Positions 22,503 through 33,747 of a stretch of DNA of 64,000 nt are shown in pieces. The stretch lies in NCBI GenBank assembly GCA_019925095.2, contig CM034411.1:12400001-12464000 (forward strand). The letters are read 5' to 3'. Numbering within the stretch: the first letter of the stretch is position 1; each line of letters starts with the position of its first letter. Source of the DNA: Dendrolimus kikuchii. Lineage: Eukaryota; Arthropoda; Insecta; Lepidoptera; Lasiocampidae. The notes beneath the pieces were generated by a model that was given only the letters and a program-made list of their open reading frames with translations, did not search any database and was not told the origin of the DNA. Both the position numbers and the translations under genes were made by a program.

Positions 22503-22684
22503 TAAGTTTTCGCGATTTGTATATATAATAAAACTACGTTTTAACGGTTTTAAGCGCGGTAATTTTATTTGATTTTGGTTTTTCCGACGTTTTCCACTGA
22601 AAAGTGGCCGAAACGTCGGAAAAACCAAAATCAAATAAAATTACCGCGCTTAAAACCGTTAAAACGTAGTTTTATTATATATAC

Positions 22685-22790
22685 AATACTTTATTGTTCA
22701 CAGAAACAAAAATACACAACAAGACAATGATCACTTAGAAAAACAAAAGGCGGTCTTATTGCTAAAAGCGATCTCTTCCAAGCGACCTGA
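22685..22790 (-). mobile_element. L5 LINE 3' end
   Basis: Reverse strand reads GAAGAGATCGCTTTTAGCAAT and ends GTGAACAATAAAGTATTGTA. One stem base is changed relative to the other copies. Its tail served as the target of the Z insertion. Confidence 0.65.
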
Positions 22791-22794
22791 CATT

Positions 22795-23102
22795 TTTTAT
22801 TTATTTTATTGCATGATTTCAACAGACAGGCAGACGGCCTACACTATGGAAAGCGGTTACCATCGCTTATGGACATTTGCAACACCTATGGTGCTACAAA
22901 TGAGCTGCTGCTCTCTAAAGGGAGACTGGAGCCTGCCCATCAATGACGGAACACGACTCATGGTTGTTATGGCGGCATACTATAGACCAGGGGTGGAAGC
23001 CATCCAGTCGGGCAAATACCCACCGTGGCTGTAGGTTGTTGTGTCGGCTCTTATGACAACCCGCCCGACCGTAGAAATTGTATTCGTTCTCCGTTCCTGC
23101 AC
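22795..23102 (-). mobile_element. SINE-P, near full length
   Basis: All landmarks present in reverse, from TTTATTGCATGATTTCAACA to CTCCGTTCCTGCACAG. More diverged than the 5 kb copy (CCACCGTGGCTGTAGG in place of CCACCTGGCTGTGGG). Confidence 0.85.
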
Positions 23103-23211
23103 AGAGACTCAAAGGAAATTCTTAAATTATCTATTATTATATTTATTCTCTTCGCTTTCCTCATACCTTCAAGGATACATCCTCCGATCATCTGATCCCT
23201 TATATTTCTTC

Positions 23212-23540
23212 AGGGCCAGACCTAGGGGGGTGGGAATTGACCGCAAGCCGGGACCCATACCCCGGGCGGCCACATCAGATTTCGCAGACAAATATACACC
23301 TCATCATTAACGCAATTTTACGCACTAAAACGTCCAGTACTTTAAGTACATAAATTAAATGTCGCGGGGGACGTAGGCATCGGTTAAAAACCACAGACTT
23401 ACGCGTGTCCATCAGTGGGCGGCTGAAGTCTGAAATAATGATGACGGTTAAGATAAAAATATAGGCGAGCGGGGGCAGCATTTTTCAGTCCGTCCGCCCC
23501 CCCACCCTGGAAAAATTCAAAATCCGGGGCTGCATCCTCC
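23212..23540. repeat. F-family repeat
   Basis: Starts CAGGGCCAGACCTAGGGGG and shares CCCCGGGCGGCCA, TTCGCAGACAAA, TAGGCAT, CGTGTCCATCAGT and AATATAGGCGAGCGG with 59977-60290. The CAGGGCC start resembles the terminus of some DNA transposons, but a matching inverted end is not evident. Confidence 0.65.
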
Positions 23541-24329
23541 ATCATATGATTTTCATCCTTTCTCATTACAATCCTATATATACCAACAATAAAAATAAAT
23601 AAAATTAGACTCAGGCTTTTTCAAACGCGATTTTAATTTGAACTACAATTTTAATCTGACGATTCAGTAGTAGCAATCATAAAATGACGGAAATATTTGA
23701 ATTTCAACGAAAAATTTTACTTTCCGACGCCAACGCAACGAGAACTAAAATGTTTGTTTAACTATATTTTGCCGTGTTAATTAATTAGTCCAACTAGTAA
23801 CAAACTGTTCTCTGTTTGGGACTTAGGGACCACTATACTGTGAATCCAACTGAACAATTTAACAGACACAAAATTCAATCAAGCTTAAAAAAACAAAAAA
23901 TATTTGATATTTATTTCACATAGAAATATTCTAGAAGATTCACAATTGTTCATGTCTCCCTTGAAACTCGAAACCTCAACTTCAATAGCTCTACCAAACG
24001 TAATCTTTGGCAAATTGTCAATGCCGAAAGCTAAGTACATGGATCAAATATGTAACAACGACTTCATTACCTTCTACAAAAATACAGAAAAGACACCTAA
24101 AACCTCTGGACGTTTTTAATCAACGTTTAGGACTAAATATAGCGCATTATATCGATCCCATCTGTCTGTAACGTCGTGCGTAGTGTTACCAGGTGAAATA
24201 ATTTCCGCGGAACATCCAAATTACAAAGTTTCATATTTGAATCTTAATCTAAGCAAGGTACTGCCAATGCTATTTGTTATAATTGAGTATGATATCTAAC
24301 TAGTTAGTAGCATTATGAAAAAATGCCAA
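23541..24329. other. unassigned AT-rich sequence
   Basis: A 71-codon frame at 23904-24119 has no recognisable domain. Nothing else. Confidence 0.45.
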
Positions 24330-24405
24330 ACGCTGGCAAACAGGTAGACGGCTCACCTGATGAAAAGTAGTCACCACCACCTATGGTGAAACAAGTATAT
24401 GGTAA
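24330..24405 (-). mobile_element. CR1-like 3' tail relic
   Basis: GGCAAACAGGTAGACGGCTC and CACCTGATGAAAAGTAGTCA are the shared CR1-like/SINE-P tail, reversed and decayed. Confidence 0.55.
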
Positions 24406-24771
24406 CAACTGTGATAGCTATAATCAAACATTAAATTATAGGTATATACAATTAAGTTTCTTGTATATCATGCATTAGAAATGAAACTTCCACGAAACTT
24501 AAGTAGCCAATGGGCAAAGCGTAGCACACATGAACGCTTCAAACAGCTTAGCACGCATCAAATCTGGGGCCTAATTCTGCTATTACTAACTCGTCAAGAT
24601 CGTCAGACACTATCGTCTTAATCGTAGATTACCTGATATCGGGTTAACTCCAATGGGGTGTACGTAGCATGCCACTCTATCTTTATAAATATTTATAAAC
24701 TAAAGCTCGTGAAAGAAATGTTTAAAATTTTGGTAATTTTTCAATGTTTAGTTTAGTTTTTTTTTAGTTTA
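24406..24771. other. unassigned sequence
   Basis: No supported feature. Confidence 0.5.
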
Positions 24772-25018
24772 TAATAATAATCGGCAGACAAACACACGCA
24801 TTTTATATCCCCAAGCTAAGCAAGTTACGCTTGTATTATGGGTAATATACAACGGCCCACTCTAGGGTGATCCCAGACACCCAGACCATAGTAAACAATA
24901 GAAGTTTATTTCCGAAATTTACCATGCCAGAAATCGAACCCGGAGCCTCTGCGTCCTAGCAAGTTCGGCCGGCTAAGGCCTAGGCCGCTCAACCACAGAG
25001 GCCGTCAAGGCCGCCATA
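24772..25018 (-). mobile_element. SINE-tB, tRNA-headed SINE
   Basis: On the minus strand the head reads GTGGTTGAGCGGCCTAGG (box A-like) and, about 35 bp on, CTCCGGGTTCGATTTCTGG (box B-like), the split promoter of a tRNA-derived SINE. A body with GGTCTGGGTGTCTGGGATC follows and ends in an A-rich stretch near 24772. The spacing is tRNA-like but acceptor pairing is poor, so this is not a functional tRNA gene. Confidence 0.75.
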
Positions 25019-25513
25019 TTTATTTCGGCTAACGTCGTTTCCCCTACTGGTAATACCAATTTTTGTCTACTATTATTCTGCCGCGACGATATAGAGAAGA
25101 TATTGTGGATTTAGTAGAATACGCATTTATGACATTAACTCTACTAAATCGTACTTTGAATATCTTCGCAATGCCAAGATATTGATAGATGAAGAAACCT
25201 ACAGAATTTAAAGTCGGTCTGCAATTAATTCGGTGACGCGTGCACTTTTACACTGTTCTATATTCCTAGTGCGCACCCCCACTGCCAAACACAGATTTTG
25301 GCACTCCAAAATATAACTAAACAGCTTTCTTTGTCTGTTATTAAAAATGCATTGTATATTTTTGAAATTATCATGTTAATTAAAAACAACCCACCCAACA
25401 TTATTTGAAAATTATAGAAGTGCCCGACATATTAACAAGAATAAAATTTTACGCCTCCGCATACCACTGCATTATATGACAAAAGCATGTTTGGGATGGC
25501 ACCAAGAATATAT
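25019..25513. other. unassigned; imperfect hairpin near 25098-25170
   Basis: GAAGATATTG-TGGATTTAGTAGA can pair with TCTACTAAATCG...GAATATCTTC. Otherwise featureless. Confidence 0.35.
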
Positions 25514-25951
25514 TGTTACGAATCGCGAGACTCGAATTAAAATGCCATTAGAATTACTATAGAGTTTATTAGAACTATACAAACACGTATAACACAGGTA
25601 CAAATATAACCGAACACAACAAGTCCAAACATAATGCAGAAGGTCGTAATTCAATAAAACGCGCAAAGTCCGTCACTTATTAGATTCCCGATTGTAGTAC
25701 TGCACTGCACAAATGCAATATGTCCGCCCGGCAGCGTGGACCCAATTTCCTAGAATCAGCTTGTACTATAAATCCGTAACACATGGCTAATGATTACAAT
25801 ACAACAATAGGCCGTATGCCAATAAGTAAACAAAAGAAGACGACCATAAAAGAATTTCAATGTTATTAGTTCAAATGCCGACGGGTAATAAATTTACTTT
25901 GTTTCAGATATGCAGGTGGATTTTGTGTTTGTCGGGACCTGAGTTGTAACA
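25514..25951 (-). mobile_element. LTR-1 solo LTR, copy c
   Basis: 438 bp, TGTTACGAATCGCGAG ... GACCTGAGTTGTAACA, with a perfect 4-bp duplication ATAT on both sides. The best-bounded copy of the family. Confidence 0.88.
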
Positions 25952-25974
25952 ATATAATAAGTTACCGTGTAATA

Positions 25975-26285
25975 TAATGCAAGAAAATCATTTTTATATG
26001 TTTAAACAAAAAATATTCGAGTGGTTGATCAAAAAATCCTATTATAGCGTCCAAGAATATTTAAGTGGGAGGTAAAAATTAAGAAGATATTGTGTTGTGT
26101 TGTTTAAATAAAATAAAATGTTTATAAGGCTCGAACTTAAATATTACACACAGAAATAGGTTAAGTTAGATTAATATTGCGATGCTATTAAAGGCCAGCT
26201 AAGTAATAAGTTCTCAGTTACATTGAATAAAACCTATGTAACACTTAGTTCGCAATAAAAATGATTTGCTTTGATTTGCATATGC
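25975..26285 (+). pseudogene. L4 LINE C-terminus and 3' UTR
   Basis: Reads IFEWLIKKSYYSVQEYLSGR-stop; 47510-47770 reads FEWSVQKSYYSVQEYLSER-stop. The identical end of frame and the shared 3' UTR (GCGATGCTATTA, TTAGTTCGCAATAAAAATGA) with a GATTT-type tail identify a LINE end. The clade is not assigned. Confidence 0.65.
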
Positions 26286-26381
26286 TTTAAATAAAACTCG
26301 TTTGTCTAATAATACAAACGAATATCTACTGTTAGTAACGTTAGTAGATATCCAGAAACTATATATCAAATTCAGAACTCA

Positions 26382-26622
26382 AAAAAAAACCGACTTCAAA
26401 AACTAAAAAGTATAAAATAACTTATTTCTAAAGCTATTATTATTAATATATATATTATCTAAAACATCTTAAAGTCGGTGCTTAGTAATTTTCAAAAAAA
26501 TATAGTAATTTTTATGTTTTACTTTGCACCGACTTCAAGATGTTTTAGATAATATATATTAATAATAATAGCTTTAGAAATAAGTTATTTAATACTTTTT
26601 AGTTTATGAAGTTGGTTTTTTT
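26382..26622. repeat. P-family long palindrome
   Basis: Arms 26382-26481 and 26526-26622 pair with few mismatches around a ~45-bp centre. The ends are AAACCGACTTCAAAAACT and AGTTTATGAAGTTGGTTTTT, and a second GTCGGTGC/GCACCGAC pair borders the loop. No coding sequence. Confidence 0.85.
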
Positions 26623-27105
26623 AAACGAAGAATTTTTTTTATTTGTTACTTTTTAGTGTCTAGCTATGTATGGGTAGATGTACGAAAGGTGCCGCACTCC
26701 TTAAAAAATATAGGTCCCAAGAAACAGGAACAAAATAATGTTCGTAAAATGAAAACTACTAGGCCAAACTATGTTAAATTTTTAGGGGACCAAATGGCAA
26801 CTATTCCGCATCAAACTAAACAAGAATCACGTAAATCGGATCATAAATCTCAGCGTAATCGGTGTACATATGGAACGGAATGGAAAAATTTTCATAAACA
26901 ATGTTCATAAAATGAAAACTACTGGGCCACACTATGTCAAATTTTTAGGGGACCAAATGGCAGCTATTCCGCGTCGAAGAAAAAAAGAATCACGTAAATC
27001 GGATCATAAATCTCGGAGTAATCGGTGAACATAGATAAAAAAAACAAAAAAAAGATCCCGACGAATTAAGAACCTCCTCCTTATTTGAAGTCGGTTAATA
27101 AAAAG
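26623..27105 (+). mobile_element. P-family element with internal tandem duplication
   Basis: Ends in ACGAATTAAGAACCTCCTCC then TGAAGTCGGTTAAT, the common P terminus. Inside, a ~160-bp unit is repeated: AAATGAAAACTACTAGGCCA at ~26747 and AAATGAAAACTACTGGGCCA at ~26909, each followed by TTTTTAGGGGACCAAATGGC and AATCACGTAAATCGGATCAT. The 84-codon frame over the first unit is not recognised. Confidence 0.7.
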
Positions 27106-27117
27106 GAAAATAAAGAA

Positions 27118-27192
27118 GAGTCTTAATAAGGTCCCATCGTCTCTGCTCAACTCGTATGGGAAAGGCGTGCTAATGTGTGTAGTTATGTAAAT
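27118..27192 (+). mobile_element. RTE-B 3' end relic
   Basis: CATCGTCTCTGCTCAACTCG, TATGGGAAAGGCGTG and a GTAGTTATGTAA tail match the RTE-B end, with the reading frame lost. Confidence 0.5.
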
Positions 27193-27704
27193 TTAGCCTC
27201 CTCATAGCTGACCACACCAGACGTATCTGTCCGGGGTCGTGCGGTCCCTAAATCATCCGCGTGTGAGTCCGACCGGTAAATTAGATCGGTCCAAACGGCA
27301 AAAGGCACGAGCTCGTAAATCATGGTACACTCTCACTGGCCCACTTTTGTTTTTTTTTGCTTTCGGCCACATTGGAAAAGGTGTTTCGGTACGAAAATTT
27401 CAGTTTTGCTGACCAAAATCAGTATGGTAGAGTTACAAAATAAAAATACCGCAGAAATGCGATAATTCAAATTTCAAATATTGAGTTTTCGAGTTACGAA
27501 GTAACTTTACTATTTTAGAATTTGTACGCCTAATAGGTAAATAACATGTAAAAAATTGTATATATCCTTACATCTATAATGTGTACCATGTTATAGGCAA
27601 ATAAATAAATATATTAATTGATTTAAAAACATTTGAAGTCTATCTGTTCATTCAATAAAATTACAAAACCTACTAAAAAGCATAACAAAATTAGTATTAT
27701 TTTT
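27193..27704. other. unassigned; GC-richer at 27220-27330
   Basis: CTGTCCGGGGTCGTGCGG and GTCCGACCGGTAAATTAG stand out from the AT-rich background but carry no frame and no second copy. Confidence 0.35.
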
Positions 27705-28013
27705 ATTTTTTATTGCAGGAGTTCAGCAGACAGGCAGACGGCCCATTTGATGGAAAGCGGTTACCATCGCCTATGGACATTTGCAACACCGAAGGTGCTA
27801 CAAATGCGCTGCTGCTCTCTTAAAGGAGACTGGACCCTAGTCACTAATGCCGGAACACAACACAAGGTTGTTATGGCGGCATACTCTAGACCAGGGGTGG
27901 TCGCCATCCAGTCGAGCAAATACCCTACCACCTGGCTGTGGGTTGTTTAGTCGCCTCTTACGACAGGCCGCCAGGCCGCAGGAAATTGTATTCTTTCTCC
28001 GTTCCTGCACGGA
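27705..28013 (-). mobile_element. SINE-P, full length
   Basis: From the T-rich side TTTTATTGCAGGAGTTCAGC to CTCCGTTCCTGCACGG. Close to the 5 kb and 41 kb copies. Confidence 0.9.
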
Positions 28014-29034
28014 TAAAAATAAACAATAGAATATTAAAGAGAATAGATAAATATGAAAAATGAATGAATAAAGAATATTAAAAATAAACAAAAAAATCAA
28101 AAATAATATTTTTTCTATAATAGTTCAATTTATAAAGTTGAGGTATGGGTACAGCAAATTTCTTTACCCTAAGTAAATGATTCTAATATTAAATAATTTA
28201 TAATAGCAGAATTTATAGTATAGTAATAAGAAGTTCATTTTCGAAAGATTTAAATTAGCAAACTTCGACTGTACTTTTAAATTTTGCCTTAACGACTTGA
28301 TATATTAACCCTGAATATCCAATTTGCATATCTAACCTATATATAAAAACAATTTACTGCTCAGACTTTCTCAAATCCCTGAAATTATACAAAAAATTCT
28401 TCCATCACCTGTCACTCGCAAGTGACTTGAAAATGAGTATAAAAAGCTTTCGGTGAACAGTGAAAACAATTTCCATGTAAGATTAATCTTTCAAGGGCCC
28501 AAGACGACGCCTTTCACCCTACGTGTGCAGCGGAATAGGGGTCTATGGGTAATGATGGCCAAATTGGGAGCGGAAGCGTATTTTATGATGGGTAGACCAC
28601 ATTCATTGTAACGAGTTAGATTACTAATTAGATAATCCGTCGACCTGTTCTAATAGATTATTTATGAGTACTTCATTTGTATCGATTATCTCCCCAAACT
28701 TATTTGAGATGGCATCAATAACAATGGTAGCGAATTTCTCATTGCCACTACTGTGCACCTAACAAGTAAAATAACGATACATCGATACTGGTACCACCTA
28801 GCGAACAAAGAGGAACTGACCATCAAGAAAACACATTAAAGTACCGGAGCTGTATTAATATTCCTCTCCTACGCCGCTATATCGTATTGTGAAACAACAA
28901 AATGAGAAATAAAGGTAGGTGGGTACTCTATAAAAATTGTGTACATTTTTGTTTAATGTCAAAATATCCAACAAAAATGTTATGAAAACCGAATACTGGT
29001 TAGTACAGTTACGTACAGAGAGTAACAAAGGGTT
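28014..29034. other. unassigned sequence
   Basis: A GC-richer patch at 28490-28600 (GGGCCCAAGACGACGCC) has no match here. No credible frame. Confidence 0.45.
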
Positions 29035-29332
29035 TTTTTATTGCATGAGTTCAGCAGACAAGCAGACGGCCCATTTGATGGAAAGCGGTTACCACCACCT
29101 ACGGACATTTGCAACACCAAAAATGCGCTGGTGCTCTCTTAAGGGAGACTGGAACCTGGTCACTAATGCCGGAACACAAGTCTAGATTGTTATGGTAGCA
29201 TACTCTAGACCAGGGTTGGTACCCATCCAGTCGGTCAAATACCCTACCACCTGGCTGTGGGTTGTTTTGTCGCCTCTTACGACAGGCCGCCCGGCCGCAG
29301 GAAATTGTATTCTTTCTCCGTTCCTGCACGGA
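29035..29332 (-). mobile_element. SINE-P, full length with small deletion
   Basis: All landmarks present. About 10 bp are missing where other copies read GGTGCTACAAATGCGCTGC (here AAAAATGCGCTGGTGC). Confidence 0.9.
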
Positions 29333-29528
29333 TACACGTTAACTAGCCATATTCATTTCAAGCGTGTTACTTCCACAGGCGATTACATTGAGAATGTGCT
29401 ACTATTGTTAGTGTTGCCATCTTAATTAGATTTTGTGGCATAATCCATACAACAAATTCATAAATAATCGGTTACAATGACTCGGCTAACGTTATCCAGT
29501 CAGTAAACTAACTCGTTATAAAAGTATC

Positions 29529-29538
<10 letters not shown>

Positions 29539-29562
<24 letters not shown>

Positions 29563-29669
29563 ACTTCACGCCAGTTCCCTCGCGGGGTAGGCACGAACAA
29601 CAGAGTGCCATTTAGGCTTATTCTTACACACCTCACTTGCCTCTTTGACATTCATAACTCTTGTCATTG
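29539..29669 (-). mobile_element. RTE-A insertion 8
   Basis: C-terminal ~32 codons and a long (ATAC)n-side tail. The 12-bp duplication TCTATTTACATA is at 29527-29538 and 29670-29681. Confidence 0.95.
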
Positions 29670-29681
29670 TCTATTTACATA

Positions 29682-30304
29682 TATAGCGTAAAAATATTAA
29701 AATGTGTATAAAATATTTTAATTGACTTTTATAGTTTTTAACTTGTACCACAAACAATCGAGGTAGAGGGCTCGCTAAAGTATTCACCAGTCTCCACCTG
29801 GAAGTGACTGGAAGCGGGGCCTATTGTGAACTCCAGACAGACAACTCTCATTGTGTACATATCGGGAACATCCCCCTTTTGTAATTATGCCCGGATATGG
29901 GGCTATAGACGGCTGGAGCAGTCCTTTAGATTATTTCTCTCGTTTAGGTGTAGCAAAAAGCTGTTTTCTACAAATGTCTTAACGGCCAGCTATCCCAAGA
30001 CTGTCGCTTGGTAAATAAATTTTTATCAATCAAATTATTCATGATAGGTCACTGTTGTTGTAGTTGAGCATCTAAAACTCACATTTCAAAATTACGGGCC
30101 GGGAAGCAAGGATCACTTAGACAGTATTTCGATTTAACGCGCATATTGATAGAATTACCACGTTTTATATGTTAGTATATCTTGTTAGTTCATTGTTTTC
30201 ACTTAAATTAGTTAAGTATTGATATTTTAAGAAACACAATTTCTCCGTAAATTCAAATCTGTGAGCTCCAGGAATTGTTTACTTAATCCTGAAAAATATA
30301 TTGA
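29682..30304. other. unassigned sequence
   Basis: A 62-codon plus-strand frame at 29826-30014 has no recognisable domain. Confidence 0.4.
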
Positions 30305-30480
30305 AATTAAATTAAATTTATTAGCATGTAAGTAAGTAGTACAGGGTACATATGAAATGACTAAAATACAGAGAACAGTATAAGTGGCGTCCCAAAGGAA
30401 ACTGCTTCCCGCGCTAGGTCTCCTTAAAACCTGTGTGGAGGGCCACAGTAGGATTCGCTTCGGTCATATAATTCTCATCA
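30305..30480 (-). mobile_element. probable LINE 3' UTR
   Basis: Minus strand: a GC-richer start (GAAGCGAATCCTACTGTGGC), then ACATGCTAATAAATTTAATT with a repeating ATTTA tail. This looks like a poly(A) signal followed by a simple LINE tail; no coding evidence. Confidence 0.35.
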
Positions 30481-30924
30481 TCTCTCAATAGTACATTAAT
30501 GCACAATGTCTTTGTGTAGTAACAAATTACATGTATAAATAATATTTTCTATTGTTAAATTAAAAATTACAATTAACTATTTAAAGATGTTACTAATGAC
30601 AATATGCTTTTGTGTATGTGTGTGTGTGAGGGGGTTGTATTTATTTATATTCGAATAAGCATGAGAGTGTGTGTGTGTGCGTGCGTAGTGTCTATGCAGG
30701 CGTAAGTGATAACTATTTTCAAATGACGGTCAGTAGAAGGTGACTAGCAAATAAATCGTAAAAGTTCTTCAGGATCTTTAAATGGTAGAGTGTAAGTAAT
30801 CATTTAATATAATATTAGATACATAAGTATCTAAGATTTCTTGTTTGCGTATGAACTAATTTTCATAAAATTTATTATAGCTGTTTATTTAACGAAATGA
30901 ATTATGAAGGCAGCTTCTTCTAAT
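30481..30924. other. unassigned; short GT microsatellites
   Basis: TGTGTATGTGTGTGTGTGAG near 30612 and GTGTGTGTGTGTGCGTGCG near 30668. Otherwise featureless. Confidence 0.6.
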
Positions 30925-31150
30925 TGTTGGTCCTGAGGCCATGATCTCTACAAAGAGCTATCAAAACTGCTCATCAACTCTTCCGGTGATCAGAGAGCTG
31001 GTGTTTCTGCTTCCAACAACGGATCAGTATGGCAATCCAGCGAGGAAATGTAGCCAGCCTTTTGTACACCTTACCCATAGAAAAGGGTGACCTGTATTCT
31101 ACTTACAGTCTTAAGGGATTATTAGTTACAATAAAGTATAACTGTTTTCT
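30925..31150 (+). pseudogene. L3 LINE C-terminus
   Basis: Reads FQQRISMAIQRGNVASLLYT and then LPIEKGDLYST. It matches the AIQRGN-ASLLGTLP end seen in four other copies here. From knowledge of the family, this motif ends a reverse transcriptase whose C-terminal part carries a PD-(D/E)XK-like nuclease region. The clade is not assigned. Confidence 0.65.
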
Positions 31151-32436
31151 TTTCTTTCTTCTTTGTTTGGGGTTATGGCTAAAAAACTTTTTTCTTTCAT
31201 TGTATTAGCTTATAATGTTTTAGTTTAATTAATATTGCTATTCTTGTTTGTATGAGTATACATACAAGTAGGAAACATATTCAAACAAATTCGTTAGTTG
31301 TTATTTTTAGATGCAAAGCAAAGTTGGAATCAATTAAAACTCCATCCCCCAATGTTGGAGAAAAGCCAATTGGAGCCAATACAATTAATCCAATTACTTA
31401 CCTTAATTCAATTTATATAAAGTTCAATATCGTACGACAGTCGAATTGCTAACAGAGTCGTAGAAATTACCGCTGACTATGCAAGCGCTAATGGATTATT
31501 TTGTTAATTTTCTTTTATTTTTCAGTAGTGCTCTTTCTGCGGCTTTCCTCGAGTAATAGTCGCTGCCTTATGCGGAATAAAAAGTTATATATGTGTAAAT
31601 GAAGCCATATATATGCATGTAAGTGATAGATGATATAGTTTTTCTAGCTACATAGGCAAGCGGGGAAGCAGCCGTATCAAAACAACCATGAATGAACAAA
31701 CACATTTGAATACTTGTGACATACATATAGAATCTAAGTGTACAACTTAAATTCTAAATTTATATCTTAAACTCCCTAAACGTGTCAAAACTAGAATTTA
31801 ATATACAGATGTTATGTATCGTTAGTCAGATCTTTAAATAACAGCAATAACGTTCTTAAATGACTTTTTATTTAATTCAATAGGATAAACGGCGATATTT
31901 TTGTTTCCAAAGTCATAAAATTTTCGTAAGCTCCCCCTAACTTCGTAACTATAAAGTGAAAAATTCTAAAAAAAAACAAAATCAGTAGCCTTTAAAATAC
32001 TTACAACGAAATTTTCTATGAGATACCTTCCGTACTTGAGATTTGCAAAAATAAAATAAAATGCACTAATGACGATGATGTGCACAATGATGTGGGCACT
32101 CGGCATCTCTGCGGAACCATCTTAGAATATGCCTGGTCGGACACGAAGTTGGCCGATTTATTCCGCTGTAAAATTTACGCTAACACGAAACAACCTATTG
32201 GTAGTGACTCCATCTATTATTAAAGATTTAGACTAGTATATGCTTTATAAAAAAATATTATAATTTGTGTAAATAACTAATTAGATTGAATTGTAGAGTT
32301 ATTTATACTTTAAAACAATGAAGGTACTTTTATTTTGCAAAACTATAAATAATACACACCCGATGTGAATCGGGTATTCTTTGTTCGAAAGTTAAATAAA
32401 ACAGTTCTCAGTTCTTCGGGTTTTGTAGCATAAATT
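31151..32436. other. long unassigned AT-rich stretch
   Basis: Frames are short (66 codons at 31252-31452, unrecognised). A small inverted CCCGAT..ATCGGG lies at 32359-32375. Nothing else. Confidence 0.45.
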
Positions 32437-32672
32437 TCCAGGTGCTAGGGCATTTGCCCGACTGGATGGCTACCACCCCTGGTCTAAAGCATGGCGCCAT
32501 AACAAGCTTGAGTTGTGTTCCAGCATTAGTGACCAGGTTCCAGTCTCCCTTAAGAGAGCAGCAGCGCATTTGTAGCAAGCACCTTTGGTGTTGCAAATGT
32601 CCATAGGTAATGGTTACCGCTTTCCATCAAGTGGGCCGTCTGCCTGTCTGCTGAACTCCTGCAATTAAAAAA
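32437..32672 (+). mobile_element. SINE-P, 5'-truncated
   Basis: Begins TCCAGGTGCTAGGGCATTTG, the same truncation zone as the 10 kb copy, and ends CTCCTGCAATTAAAAAAATT. A CAAG duplication (GTAGCAAGCACC) disrupts one landmark. Confidence 0.85.
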
Positions 32673-33164
32673 ATTAAAACAAAAAATACCGCACTAACAC
32701 TACATTCGTATGAAAGTTGTTGTTAAATTATATTCAAACTGGGGTCATTATGTCACACCGGATTTCCTACACATTTAGACAACCCGTTTAAAATTGCATG
32801 CGGTTAAAATAAATATATTTTCTAGACCATAAAAATTAGCCTAGATAATGTGTTAAAATCGTAAATTCTCCGTGAACGCTCGCCAGAGACGTTATAGTTT
32901 CCGGTTCTCGTTTGAGGCGGCCCTTATATTGCCGGAAGACGTACTATAATGTATTCTTCATAGTATACATTATAGTACGTATTATTTCTGGGACTATATA
33001 AAATATAATTTAAAATAAAAAAATGTACCAACCCGGATTGTTTATTATATATAAATTTTGCATTTTGAAAAACCATTTCGCGGAATAGTTTAACCTACTC
33101 ATAATTTAAAACCTGCCCATCAATATGAACAACAACAATCAATATAATTCTACTAACTCTATAG
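32673..33164. other. unassigned, with a perfect 15-bp hairpin
   Basis: ACGTACTATAATGTA (32939-32953) and TACATTATAGTACGT (32966-32980) are exact complements around a 12-bp loop. Remaining sequence is unassigned. Confidence 0.6.
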
Positions 33165-33690
33165 GACGTGCCCGCATCCTTGCCGTTTCCCGTAAAGAGT
33201 CTGGTTTCTGGCTCCAAGCTATCCTCTCCCCAAATACTTATATAGGTACATGGTGGATAATACTTCCTTTTCTTTGGCTATAAATCTACGCTTGGGCTCT
33301 CGATATGTGCACCACACATGCGTCTGTAGAACAGAGGCATACGAATTCGTATTAGATCCGCCGGTTCGGCGGCGAAAGCAGCTGAATCACTCAAGAGGCG
33401 CAAGTATGCAACCCCCAGTTAGAGTTATATGTTTGTGCCGTTTGCTGTCGAGACGCTTGGACCGTAGGGTCCTGAGCCCATGAGCCTCTACCAAAATTTA
33501 TCAAAACGACTCATTGACTCTTCAAGTAATCAGAAGACTGGTGCTTACCACGGGCAACGATCAGAATGGCGATCCAGCGAGGAAACGTAGCCAGCCTTCA
33601 GAGCACCTTCCGCATAGAAGACGGTGATCTAGGCTCAGTATTCTACTTATAGTCTTGAGAGACTATGGGTAGACTATAATACAAATAAAT
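33165..33690 (+). pseudogene. L3 LINE, zinc-binding region joined to C-terminus
   Basis: The first part reads GRARILAVSRKESGFWLQAI. A second frame continues VDNTSFSLAINLRLGSR and a CC-H-type HHTCVCRTEAYEF. The end reads MAIQRGNVASLQSTF, then RIEDGDLGSVFYL-stop. The order fits the L3-type polymerase C-terminal half, but the nuclease region between the zinc-like motif and the end is deleted, and frames shift. Longest L3 copy here. Confidence 0.7.
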
Positions 33691-33747
33691 TAAGATTTCT
33701 TTTATTGTATTCGATTATTTAGAAATTTCTTCATTGTACTTAGCTTA

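Larger units (their letters stand above)
21638..22682. mobile_element. Z inverted pair, interrupted by RTE-A
   Basis: Flanked by the 9-bp duplication ACAATACTT (21629-21637, 22683-22691). Without the RTE-A insert it is about 190 bp: a Z tail (TTCTTAAGTTTTCGCGATTT), one Z arm, an 18-bp loop and the same arm inverted. The arms 22519-22592 and 22611-22684 are perfect reverse complements. A single-arm copy exists at 11350-11499, so the palindrome looks like an inverted double copy rather than a classical inverted-repeat transposon. Confidence 0.85.

Noticed and set aside
24930..25018. Intact tRNA gene
   Set aside because: Promoter-like boxes are present, but the acceptor stem does not pair and a SINE body follows.
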